Shown piece after piece: positions 35,272-43,480 of a stretch of DNA of 64,000 nt. The position numbers and the translations under genes are program-made. Each line of letters opens with the position of its first letter. Within the stretch, counting starts at the first letter, position 1. The notes under the pieces are model-generated. The model was not told where the DNA came from, searched no databases, and saw only the letters and a program-made list of their open reading frames with translations. The DNA is taken from NCBI GenBank assembly GCA_964545715.1, contig CAZJHX010000045.1:1-64000 (forward strand), given 5' to 3'. This DNA is from CAZJHX01 sp964545715 (lineage in GTDB: Bacteria > Myxococcota_A > UBA9042 > GCA-2863065).

Positions 35272-36205
35272 TTACGTCCTCCTTGAAGTTGCTGGCGTCC
35301 AGCTCCACGTCGTGGATGCGGCCCAGACCGGCCAGGCTCATCACCTCGACCGTAAACACCTCGGCATCCTCACCCTCGCCGCTCTCCAGGTAGATGAGCG
35401 CGCGCTGAGTGAAGCCGTGCGGATAAAACAGAATCGGGACCTTGCCCTCGGTCACGGGATCCATATCCTCGCGCAGCAGAACCCCGGCAAACTTCACGCC
35501 CTTGGGCAGCTTGCGCGGCTTGCCGAGCTGGTTTTTGCGGTAGGACTTCACCCGCTTGGGACCATCCGGAGACGTGCTGTCGTCCACCGGGATGCCCGCC
35601 TGGCGCGACGTCTCCTGGCTCAGACTCTTGGTCTCGGAGCTCAGCAGGTTCATCAGCTGTCCGGTCGGCGTCGTCGTGTCCGCGGTGACTGCATCGGTCA
35701 CCTCGCCGTCGCCCTGGGCCCCCTGCGCCGCATCGAACAGCCCGCGGTCCTCGTCGTCGTCGTCGTCCTCGTTGTCGCCGCTCTTGCCGTAGGTCGTCAC
35801 AATCGGGTCGGAGGCGCTGCCGTCGACGTTGATCATCAATCGCTCGCAGTCCCCGCCCTTCTTGAACGGCGCAGCCTGGTAGGTGCCCGCATCCAGATCG
35901 AGATACAGCGCGTAAACCCGGTTGTTGATGGCCGACAGGTTGTACGTGTAACGCACCGCGGTCGCGACATCGGACGCACCCTGCCGCGTCTCAGCGGACG
36001 TGACCGCCCCAAACGCCATCACCGCCAGGCCCATCGCGATCGCCATGATGACCATGGCCACGATGACCTCGATGAGCGTCATCCCGCGCGGATGCTGTCG
36101 CCGTCGACCTTTGCCGCGCGGGACCCGGGCGGGTCCTAGTCTTCGTCGCGATTCGTACAGATGTCGTCCTCGTTGCCCCCGGTCCCGTCCGGACCGTTGC
36201 TGCAC
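35267..36205 (-). CDS. gspH: Type II secretion minor pseudopilin GspH, start uncertain
   Basis: The helix is HPRGMTLIEVIVAMVIMAIA, with Gly-1 and Glu+5 as in type IV pilin-like proteins. The body contains an Asp-rich patch (about 145-155) and ends FKEDVN*. No ATG lies between the gspG stop and the leader. The GTG at 36205 gives a 41-residue basic leader overlapping gspG by 70 bases but has no Shine-Dalgarno sequence. A CTG at 36160 has GAGGA six bases upstream and gives a 26-residue leader. The stop TAG shares bases with the ATT start of gspI. Confidence 0.85.
   Translation of the reverse strand: MQQRSGRDRGQRGRHLYESRRRLGPARVPRGKGRRRQHPRGMTLIEVIVAMVIMAIAMGLAVMAFGAVTSAETRQGASDVATAVRYTYNLSAINNRVYALYLDLDAGTYQAAPFKKGGDCERLMINVDGSASDPIVTTYGKSGDNEDDDDDEDRGLFDAAQGAQGDGEVTDAVTADTTTPTGQLMNLLSSETKSLSQETSRQAGIPVDDSTSPDGPKRVKSYRKNQLGKPRKLPKGVKFAGVLLREDMDPVTEGKVPILFYPHGFTQRALIYLESGEGEDAEVFTVEVMSLAGLGRIHDVELDASNFKEDVN
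35269..35284 (-). promoter_or_regulatory. Shine-Dalgarno and ATT start codon of gspI
   Basis: On the minus strand AAGGAGG (35284-35278) is followed by six bases and ATT (35271-35269). The same ATT overlaps the gspH stop (AATTAG). The site decides the gspI start. Confidence 0.7.
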
Positions 36206-36519
36206 AGCGTGAAGTCGTCGATCTGACCGCTGTTACCCGGCGAGTACTCAAGCTCGTTGTCCCAGGGGTCGGCCACCTGGTTCTTCTTGATGTACTTGCG
36301 CTCGACCAGCTCGTTCAGGTCCTTGGGCAGGCCCCGATGCGTCACTGCAAACGACGCGACGCTCTTGGCCACGTTGTCCACCAGCGTCTTGGTCGTCTCG
36401 ATCTTGGCGTCCTTGAGATACCCGACCACACCGACGGCGACCACGGTGGCCACGATGCCGATGATGGCGATAACGACAAGGATCTCGATCAGGGTCATGC
36501 CCTTGGGGGCACTCTTCAT
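36136..36519 (-). CDS. gspG: Type II secretion major pseudopilin GspG
   Basis: The main subunit of the pseudopilus, 127 residues. It starts MKSAPKGMTLIEILVVIAII: seven-residue leader ending in Gly, then Met+1 and Glu+5 of the assembly helix. The C-terminal part has DPWDNELEY, the conserved region near the calcium site of GspG, and LCSNGPDGTGGNEDDIC, a Cys-bounded loop. It sits between gspF and gspH. Confidence 0.95.
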   Translation of the reverse strand: MKSAPKGMTLIEILVVIAIIGIVATVVAVGVVGYLKDAKIETTKTLVDNVAKSVASFAVTHRGLPKDLNELVERKYIKKNQVADPWDNELEYSPGNSGQIDDFTLCSNGPDGTGGNEDDICTNRDED

Positions 36520-36547
36520 TGGTCTCTCCTCAAAATAAACAAAGTCA

Positions 36548-37816
36548 TCAGGCCCCGCTGCGCAGGGCTTCGTTCATGTTCAACATGGGCAGCAGCACCG
36601 CGAATACGATGCACGCAACGATAATGCCGAGAACGACGATCATCACGGGTTCCAGCAAGGTGGTCAGGCGTGAGACCTTGGTCTCCACCTGCAGCTCATA
36701 CGCCTCGGCGACATGGTCCAGCATCTCCTCGACCTCGCCGGTCTTCTCACCGATCGCCACCATCTGCGTGACCATCGGCGGGAAGTGACCGCTGCGCTTC
36801 AGCGGATTCGAGATGGAGTCGCCGTCACGAATCGCCACGCGCGTGTCCTCCAGCACGTTGCGATAGACCGCGTTGTCCACCACGTGCTTGCAGATCTCGA
36901 TGGCGGTCAGCAGCGGCACACTGCTCGACATCAGCGTGCCCAGCGTCCGGGCAAAGCGCGCCATCACGATCTTGCGGATCAGGTCGCCGAAGAGCGGCAC
37001 GGTCAGCTTGAAGGTGTCCCACTTCAGCTCCCCGCGCTCCGTCTTGATCCACTTGCGGAAGTAGTAGGTCACAACGAAGAAGCCGATGATGATCGCCAGA
37101 ATCCAGTTCTGGAAAAACTCGGAGACCCAGATGAGCCCCACGGTCAGGAACGGCAGATCGCCGCCCTGCTCGACGATGACCTCGACCAGCTTGGGCACCA
37201 CGAACGTCATCAGCAGCGCCACGATGATCATCGCGAACGAGACCATGATCATCGGGTACATCAGCGCCGACTTCACCTGGCTCTCCAGCTTGACCTGGGC
37301 CTCCATGAAGTCCGACAGCCGCTGAAAAACCAGCTCCAGCGTGCCCGAGGCCTCGCCGGCCGAGACCATGTTGCAAAACAGGTTCTTGAAGACTGTCGGA
37401 TGCTCGCGCAGCGCTAGATGCAGCGCCGAGCCTTCGTTGACCGCCCGCCGCACCTGCGCCATCACATTGGACAGGCGCTCGTTTTCCGTCTGGTCCACGA
37501 TCGCCGTCAGCGCGTCGACCAGCGGCACACCGGCGCGCAGCAGCGTGGAGAGCTGGCGCGTCATCTCCGAGACCTCGGTCTGCGGCACCTTGTTGAAGAA
37601 GGAGAACTCGACGTCGCGAGAGGCGCCCTCCTGCTTGCGACCCGTCGCGCGAATCGTCGCCTTGGTTTTGCCCTTGGCGTCCTGCTGCGCGTACTCGGTG
37701 AGATAGATGTCCTGCCGTCGCAGATCCGACCGAAGCGAGCGCGCGTTCTCCGCGTCGTGAACGCCGTGGCACGCTTTGCCTTTGGCGTTCAGCCCTTTGT
37801 AGGCATAAACCGGCAT
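36548..37816 (-). CDS. gspF: Type II secretion inner-membrane platform protein GspF
   Basis: Polytopic platform protein of 422 residues with the two T2SSF repeats. It starts MPVYAYKGLNAKGKACHG as typical for GspF/PilC, with LSTLLRAGVPLVDALTAI in the first repeat and GTLMSSSVPLLTAIEICKHV in the second. Three helices sit at about 170-195, 220-245 and 390-415. It lies between gspE and gspG (16 bases and 28 bases). Confidence 0.95.
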   Translation of the reverse strand: MPVYAYKGLNAKGKACHGVHDAENARSLRSDLRRQDIYLTEYAQQDAKGKTKATIRATGRKQEGASRDVEFSFFNKVPQTEVSEMTRQLSTLLRAGVPLVDALTAIVDQTENERLSNVMAQVRRAVNEGSALHLALREHPTVFKNLFCNMVSAGEASGTLELVFQRLSDFMEAQVKLESQVKSALMYPMIMVSFAMIIVALLMTFVVPKLVEVIVEQGGDLPFLTVGLIWVSEFFQNWILAIIIGFFVVTYYFRKWIKTERGELKWDTFKLTVPLFGDLIRKIVMARFARTLGTLMSSSVPLLTAIEICKHVVDNAVYRNVLEDTRVAIRDGDSISNPLKRSGHFPPMVTQMVAIGEKTGEVEEMLDHVAEAYELQVETKVSRLTTLLEPVMIVVLGIIVACIVFAVLLPMLNMNEALRSGA

Positions 37817-37832
37817 TAGCAGTGACCCAACG

Positions 37833-39596
37833 CTACGACATCTCCTCCGCAGTCACGCGGACGACCTCGTCAACCGAGGTGACGCCGCGCAGGATCTTCA
37901 TCGCGCCATCATCACGCAGCGTACGCATGCCGTTCTCGATGGCCTTGCGCTTGATGCGGCTGGCGTCCGTGCGCCCAACCACCAGCTCTTTGATCTCGTC
38001 GTCGACCACCAGCAGCTCGTACAGCCCGGCGCGGCCGGTGTATCCGGTCACACAGATCTGACAGCCCTTGGCCTTGTAGAACTTGAAGTCCTCACCGAGG
38101 GCCTCGATGTCGATGCCCAGCTTGATCAGCTCGTGTTTGGGCGGCGTGTACGCCTGCTTGCACTGGTTGCAAAGCGTGCGCACGAGACGCTGCGCCATGA
38201 TCGCCATGACCGTGGACGCCGACTTGAACGGCTCGATACCCATATCGGTCAGGCGGGTGAAGGTGCTGGACGCGTCGTTGGTATGGATGGTCGCAAAGAC
38301 CAGGTGGCCGGTCAGCGACGCCTGCACCGCGATCTCGGCGGTCTCCAGGTCGCGGATCTCACCGATGAGCACCACGTCCGGGTCCTGACGCAAAATGGCG
38401 CGCAGCGCTCGACTGAAGGTGAACTCGATCTTCTCGTTGACCTGCATCTGCCCGATGCCCGGCAGCTGATACTCGACCGGGTTTTCCACGGTCAGGATGT
38501 TGATCTCGGGGCGGTTGATACGCGTCAACGCAGCGTAGAGTGTGGTCGTCTTGCCGGAGCCCGTCGGGCCGGTCACGAGGATGATGCCGTGAGGCTGCTT
38601 GATCAGCTCTTTGAACGTGTCCAGGTTCTCGTTGTCGAAGCCCAGCTTCTCCAGGTCCAGCAGCACGGCGCTGGTGTCCAGCAGACGCATCACCAGGCGC
38701 TCACCGTGCGACGTAGGCACCGTCGACAGACGAATATCCACGTCGCGACCCGCGATCTTGACGCGGATGCGGCCGTCTTGAGGCAGCCGCTTCTCGGCGA
38801 TGTTCAGCTCGCCCATGATCTTGATGCGGCTGGTGATCGACGCCTGCAGCCGCTTGGGCGTGCGCACGATCTCCGTCAGCACGCCGTCCCGGCGAAACCG
38901 GACCACAACCTCTTTTTCATAGGGCTCGATGTGGATGTCGGACGCTTTCTCTTTGATGGCCTGGTTCAACACCGAGTTGACCAGCCGAATGATCGGCGCC
39001 TCGTCGTCGCCCGCGTCCAGAATGTCCTGCGCCAGGTCGTCCAGGTCCTCTTGAATGCCGTCCAGCCCCTCGGACGCGACCTCGTCGACGACCTGCTCCG
39101 CGCCGGCGCGGCGGTCAAAGACGACGTTTATCGCGTCGAAGATCTGCTCGGGCGGCGCCGCGACCGGCTCGACCTCAAGCCGAAACATCGCGTGCAAATC
39201 GTCCAGGCCATAGACCTCCAGCGGGTCGGAGACGGCCACCACGACGGTGTCGCCGCGCCGCTCGATCGGCACAAAGTTGTACTGCCGGGCATAGCTCAGC
39301 GTGAATGCGGCGACCAGACCGGGATCGATGTCCTCGGCCACGATCTCGCGGATAAACGGCATGCCGACCTGATCGGCCAGCGCCTCGGTCAGCTGCGACG
39401 AGGTCAGCGCGTCGCCGTCGACCAGCAGCTCGCCCAGGCGTCCCCCCTTCTCCAACTGCAGCGCCAGCGCCGCGGTCACCTGAGACTCGGTGACCCATCC
39501 GCGCGCGATCAAGATCTGTCCCAGCGACCGCGGATTGGCGGGAGGCTGCACAGCCTGCATGGTCGGCAGCGTATCCGGTGCGTAGACGTCGCTCAC
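37833..39596 (-). CDS. gspE: Type II secretion ATPase GspE
   Basis: Hexameric secretion ATPase of 587 residues. After an N-terminal GspE_N region (ILIARGWVTESQVTAALAL) the core shows Walker A GPTGSGKTTTLYAAL at about 340, the Asp box (ILTVENPVEYQLPGIGQMQV), Walker B (VVLIGEIRDLETAE), the His box (GHLVFATIHTNDA) and a zinc module with C-x2-C pairs (CNQC and CQIC). The start is GTG 39596, overlapping the gspD stop by GTGA. Confidence 0.97.
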   Translation of the reverse strand: MSDVYAPDTLPTMQAVQPPANPRSLGQILIARGWVTESQVTAALALQLEKGGRLGELLVDGDALTSSQLTEALADQVGMPFIREIVAEDIDPGLVAAFTLSYARQYNFVPIERRGDTVVVAVSDPLEVYGLDDLHAMFRLEVEPVAAPPEQIFDAINVVFDRRAGAEQVVDEVASEGLDGIQEDLDDLAQDILDAGDDEAPIIRLVNSVLNQAIKEKASDIHIEPYEKEVVVRFRRDGVLTEIVRTPKRLQASITSRIKIMGELNIAEKRLPQDGRIRVKIAGRDVDIRLSTVPTSHGERLVMRLLDTSAVLLDLEKLGFDNENLDTFKELIKQPHGIILVTGPTGSGKTTTLYAALTRINRPEINILTVENPVEYQLPGIGQMQVNEKIEFTFSRALRAILRQDPDVVLIGEIRDLETAEIAVQASLTGHLVFATIHTNDASSTFTRLTDMGIEPFKSASTVMAIMAQRLVRTLCNQCKQAYTPPKHELIKLGIDIEALGEDFKFYKAKGCQICVTGYTGRAGLYELLVVDDEIKELVVGRTDASRIKRKAIENGMRTLRDDGAMKILRGVTSVDEVVRVTAEEMS

Positions 39597-42271
39597 TTCT
39601 GGCCGCTCGGGGCGCGACGCGGCTTGGCTTTGCGGCGCGGCTTGGCTTTGCGGCGCGGGCTCTTGCGGTTGGACTCAACCTCGTACGGGTCATAGTCCAG
39701 GTCGTGCGTCTCGGGCGCGCCGACGGGGTCCAGATCGGAGTCGTCGAACAGCTGCTGCTCCAGCTGATAGCGCTCTTTGCGCGCCGTCTCGATCACGCTG
39801 TGCATCTCGTGCAGCAGACCGTGCTTCTTGGCGTAGTTGATCTGGCCCATGTACTCCTTCTTGCGAGTGGCCAGGAACTCGGCAAACCGGCGGATCTCGT
39901 CCATGCGCTGCTCGTGAATGCGCTTGAGATCGCTCGGGTCGTCGATGATGTGCGGGATGATGATCATGAGCAGGTTCTTGCGCTCGATCTTGGTCGTCGT
40001 CTGGCGAAAGAAGATGCCCAGCAGCGGGATGTCGCCCAGCAGCGGGATCTTTGTCGTGCCCTCGACCTCGCGATCGTTCATCAGGCCACCGATGACCACC
40101 GGCTGCTGGTCGCGGACAACCACGATGTTCTTCACGCGCCGGTTGGACGTGTTCGGCGCGCCCGTGCGCTGATCGATGCCGTCGAAGTCGTCGATCTGCT
40201 GCTCGATCTCCAGCCGCACAAACGCCGACTCGTTGACGGTCGGCTTGATCTTCAAGCTGATCTTGATGTCCGCGTACTGAATCGACCCCAGCCCGCTGAA
40301 CGCGCCCAGAGTCGAGCCCAGACCGCCCAGGCCGCCCAGACCACCGGCCGCGCCGCCGAGACCCAGCCCGCTCAGACCGCCGAGACCGCCGAGTCCGGCC
40401 AGCGAGCCCAGACCGCCCAGACCGCCGCCGACACCGGCGTTGAACGGCACCTTGCGACCGACCTCGATCTCCGCTTCCTCGTTGTCCGTCGTGAGGATGT
40501 GCGGAGTCTGCAGGATGTTGACGTCCGAGTTGGTCTGCAGCGCCTTGAGCGTAAAGCCAAAGGCCGGGATCGAGATGTTGCTCTGCCCGGTCGCCGCTCC
40601 TGCCGTACCCAGCGACGCATCGACCAGCGGACCGATGAGCAAGGCGCCAAGGCCACCGCCCGCGTCGGTCAGCGCGCTGACGTCCGGGAGCCCGTTGCCG
40701 AAGATCAGCGGCACCTCTTCGCCGGCGACGTCGATCGGCGCGCCACCGAAGCCCTTGATGCCCACCTCGCGGTTCTTGTCCGACGTGATCTCCATGATCA
40801 CGGACTCGAGGTAGACCTGCTTGCGACGCACATCCAGCTGCCGGATTACACGACGCAGCGTCAGGTAGTCCTTGAGCGACGCCTCGATCACCAACGAGTT
40901 GGTCGGCTCGTGCGCGGTGATCTTCACGTCCTCGCCAATCGTCGCCGCGCTGGTGTCTTTGGAGGACCTGCCCTTGGACTTGCCCGTCGAGCGCTTGGTC
41001 CGCCGAGAGCTGGATCGCCGGCTGCTGCGGGTGTTGCCCCCGCCCGTCAGCGACTGCAACGTGGACTGCACGTCTTTGGCGGCCGCGTTCTCCAGGTGGT
41101 GGATGTGGATCTGCCCTTCACCGGGGATGGGCACGTCGATCTTGCGGATGAACTTGTCGATCCGCATGTAGGTCGCCCGGTCGGTGATGATGATGAGCTG
41201 GTTCGTGCGCTCGTCGCTCTGCACGGTCAGCTCGGATTGGGAGTTGCCCAACGAGCCGCCGGTCGCCGGACGCCCGGGGTTGGTCTTGGCGCGCGAACCT
41301 CGAGCGGTCGGTCGCGACGGACGACGCGAGCTGGCCTTGGGCTTGCTGCCGCCCTGCTTGCCAAAGACCGCCTCGACCTGCTTTTGGATATCGGCCGCGT
41401 CCGAGAACTCGATGGGCCGCACCCAGATCTTCACGGCGCCCGTCGGCCGATCGACTTGCTTGATCAGCTTGCGCAGCCGTCCGATGTTGCTGCCGATCTC
41501 CGTCAGGATGATCGTGTTGGTCGGCGCGTAAACGGTGATGTCCGCTCCATCGGTGGCGAAGTTCGTGATCAGCTCCTTCACCTCGTCGGCCAGGATGTGC
41601 TTCACCGGGATCAGCTGCGTCACCATGGTGTCGGTGTTGGGCGCTCGCTGGCGACCCTGCAGAATGGGCGCGCCCTCGGTGCGGGCCTTGGGCTTGGCCA
41701 CGATCCGCAGAAACTTGCCGCGCTTCACGATGGTCAGGTTGTTGGCCTCGAGCGCCGACAAAAACGCCTTGTAGGCCTCGTACATGGTGACCGGCTCAGG
41801 GCTCATGATCGTGATCTGCCCGGACACGCCCTGCGCCAGCATGAACCGCTTGCCCGTCATGCAGGCCATCAGCTTGGTAAAGTCCTCCAACTTCAGGTTT
41901 TGGAAGTCGATCGACACCAGCGCGTCGAGCGGCACCTTCTTGCAGGGGTACTTGTCGCCGTAGTTCTTGGTGACGGGGATGACGTTCTGGTCTTCGGGCT
42001 TCGGGAGATCTTTGGTGCGCCCCAACGTCTTTGGGTCAAAGCGCTTGTCCAGCGGCTTGTCACCCGTGCGATTGATCACACCGGGCTGCCCGTCCAGATT
42101 CCGCTCGGGCGGCCCCTTCTTCGGCGGCGGCACGACCCGCTTCGCCGGGGGCGCTTTGTCCGCCGGGGGCGGCGGCGCCTTCCGCTGTGCAGAAGCCGGC
42201 GCGCTCAGCGCGAGCATGATCGCGACGACAACTCCCCTTGTCATCGCATGTGTTGTCGGAATCCGGTTCAA
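39593..42271 (-). CDS. gspD: Type II secretion outer-membrane secretin GspD
   Basis: Outer-membrane channel subunit, 892 residues. Signal sequence (about 10-29, ending ALSAPASA), then N0-N3 domains with repeated KxVPLDALVSIDF and VTQLIPVKHILADEV motifs, and the secretin core ending with VVIGGLMNDREVEGTTKIPL and LGDIPLLGIFFR. Between N3 and the conserved strands a stretch of about 50 residues (about 610-660) is almost only Gly, Leu, Ser and Ala. An Arg/Ser-rich insert is also seen at about 410-435. The start is TTG 42271; ATG 42244 is an alternative. Confidence 0.95.
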   Translation of the reverse strand: MNRIPTTHAMTRGVVVAIMLALSAPASAQRKAPPPPADKAPPAKRVVPPPKKGPPERNLDGQPGVINRTGDKPLDKRFDPKTLGRTKDLPKPEDQNVIPVTKNYGDKYPCKKVPLDALVSIDFQNLKLEDFTKLMACMTGKRFMLAQGVSGQITIMSPEPVTMYEAYKAFLSALEANNLTIVKRGKFLRIVAKPKARTEGAPILQGRQRAPNTDTMVTQLIPVKHILADEVKELITNFATDGADITVYAPTNTIILTEIGSNIGRLRKLIKQVDRPTGAVKIWVRPIEFSDAADIQKQVEAVFGKQGGSKPKASSRRPSRPTARGSRAKTNPGRPATGGSLGNSQSELTVQSDERTNQLIIITDRATYMRIDKFIRKIDVPIPGEGQIHIHHLENAAAKDVQSTLQSLTGGGNTRSSRRSSSRRTKRSTGKSKGRSSKDTSAATIGEDVKITAHEPTNSLVIEASLKDYLTLRRVIRQLDVRRKQVYLESVIMEITSDKNREVGIKGFGGAPIDVAGEEVPLIFGNGLPDVSALTDAGGGLGALLIGPLVDASLGTAGAATGQSNISIPAFGFTLKALQTNSDVNILQTPHILTTDNEEAEIEVGRKVPFNAGVGGGLGGLGSLAGLGGLGGLSGLGLGGAAGGLGGLGGLGSTLGAFSGLGSIQYADIKISLKIKPTVNESAFVRLEIEQQIDDFDGIDQRTGAPNTSNRRVKNIVVVRDQQPVVIGGLMNDREVEGTTKIPLLGDIPLLGIFFRQTTTKIERKNLLMIIIPHIIDDPSDLKRIHEQRMDEIRRFAEFLATRKKEYMGQINYAKKHGLLHEMHSVIETARKERYQLEQQLFDDSDLDPVGAPETHDLDYDPYEVESNRKSPRRKAKPRRKAKPRRAPSGQK

Positions 42272-42278
42272 ATCGTTC

Positions 42279-43367
42279 TCACTGGATCGTGTAATTGAAT
42301 GTCTCGAGCTTCCCGCGTCGCTCGATCTGCAGTTCGATCGCGTTTGACGATTTCAGCTGGTTGAACAGCTCCATCGCCTTGTTCGGGCTGTTGATCGCCT
42401 TGCCGCTGATCGAGCGGATGATGTCGCCGCTGCGAATGCCGATCGCGCGATACAAGCTGCCGGGACGCACCCCGACCAGCTTGAAACCCTCGTACTTGCC
42501 TTTTCGATAGTTCGGAATCACGCGGGCCTGCATGCCGAGCTGAGTCAGGTCCGTCAGCTGCTCATCGAGCATCTGGCGGTCGATCTTGTACTCGTACGCG
42601 CCCTGCTTCTTAACACCCTGCGAGTAGTCGTACGCCACGCCCCGGTTTGGTGACCGCCCCGGTCGGGGCTTGGCGCTATCGCCGGGCTTGGGTCGCGTCA
42701 GCTTGCCGCCCTTTCCGCGCCCGCCGCTGATCCGATTACCGCCGCCTCGGGTTTTAGGCGCCTTCTTCTCCTGCCACATGCCGACGTGGCACAGGTTGTT
42801 GCCCTCGCGCAGGAAGATGATCTTGGGCTGGATATCCACCACGGTCGCCTTACCGTTGACCTCGGTGCCGATCTCCACCATCTCGCCGGAGCCGTTGACC
42901 GTCAGCTGCGCAAACCGCTCGCCTGTCGTGTACGGGTTGACCAGCGTGCCGACCAGCTCCACGTTCATCTCGCACTCTTTAGGCTTCTCGGACTTCTGCT
43001 CGCATTGGCCTTCGCCGTTGCACTGCTCACCGTCGCCACACTCGCCGCAAGTGCCCTCGCACCCGTCGCTGCCGCACACCTTGCCCTCGCACTTGGCCTT
43101 GCAGTCGGGATCTTTGGGCTTGTCGGCCTTCTTGGGATCCACGTTGAACGGATTCCGGGCGGACAGCACCTGGCCCAAGGTCCCGCCGTCCGCTTTGGTC
43201 AGCATCTTGGCCTCATCGGCCGAAGAGGCGATCACCACGGCCTCAGGCTTGACGGTCAGGTACTTCGTGGCCAGGAAATCGACCACGGTCTGGGCCAACA
43301 GGTAAGCCACCACGCTCAATGCGAGGAGGTTTACGACCCAGAAGTACTTCTTGAATAGAGCTTCCAT
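42279..43367 (-). CDS. gspC: Type II secretion protein GspC with Cys-rich insert and PDZ-like end
   Basis: The 362-residue product anchors in the inner membrane (VVNLLALSVVAYLLAQTVVDF) and contacts the secretin. ARNPFNVD opens the periplasmic part; residues about 86-126 are a 12-Cys cluster with CKAKCEGKVCGSDGCEGTC character, then the HR domain (VELVGTLVNPYTTGERFA) and a C-terminal PDZ (AIGIRSGDIIRSISGKAINS). The Cys cluster is not usual in GspC. First gene of the operon, with operator palindromes 60-115 bases upstream. Confidence 0.9.
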   Translation of the reverse strand: MEALFKKYFWVVNLLALSVVAYLLAQTVVDFLATKYLTVKPEAVVIASSADEAKMLTKADGGTLGQVLSARNPFNVDPKKADKPKDPDCKAKCEGKVCGSDGCEGTCGECGDGEQCNGEGQCEQKSEKPKECEMNVELVGTLVNPYTTGERFAQLTVNGSGEMVEIGTEVNGKATVVDIQPKIIFLREGNNLCHVGMWQEKKAPKTRGGGNRISGGRGKGGKLTRPKPGDSAKPRPGRSPNRGVAYDYSQGVKKQGAYEYKIDRQMLDEQLTDLTQLGMQARVIPNYRKGKYEGFKLVGVRPGSLYRAIGIRSGDIIRSISGKAINSPNKAMELFNQLKSSNAIELQIERRGKLETFNYTIQ

Positions 43368-43376
43368 TCCAGCGTG

Positions 43377-43404
43377 ATTATGAGGTCCTGTAAGAAACTG
43401 TCCA
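43377..43404 (-). promoter_or_regulatory. Candidate gspC promoter (-35 TGGACA, -10 CATAAT)
   Basis: On the minus strand TGGACA and CATAAT are 16 bases apart and match sigma70 consensus 5/6 each. The -10 ends nine bases before the gspC ATG, so transcription would start almost at the start codon. No sigma54 GG-N10-GC pair is present in this interval. Confidence 0.35.
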
Positions 43405-43426
43405 CTTCTCCGATCGGGCTCCTTGC

Positions 43427-43439
43427 TGACACTTTGTCA
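43427..43439. promoter_or_regulatory. Operator palindrome 1 (TGACA-N3-TGTCA)
   Basis: Perfect TGACA-CTT-TGTCA. Centre about 66 bases upstream of the gspC ATG and 41 bases (four helix turns) from palindrome 2. Confidence 0.6.
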
Positions 43440-43467
43440 ACAAGTCCGATCGTTGGTTTGCATGTTG

Positions 43468-43480
43468 TGACATTCTGTCA
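43468..43480. promoter_or_regulatory. Operator palindrome 2 (TGACA-N3-TGTCA)
   Basis: Perfect TGACA-TTC-TGTCA. Its right arm contains the TGA stop of the activator gene (43478-43480), upstream of gspC. Confidence 0.6.
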
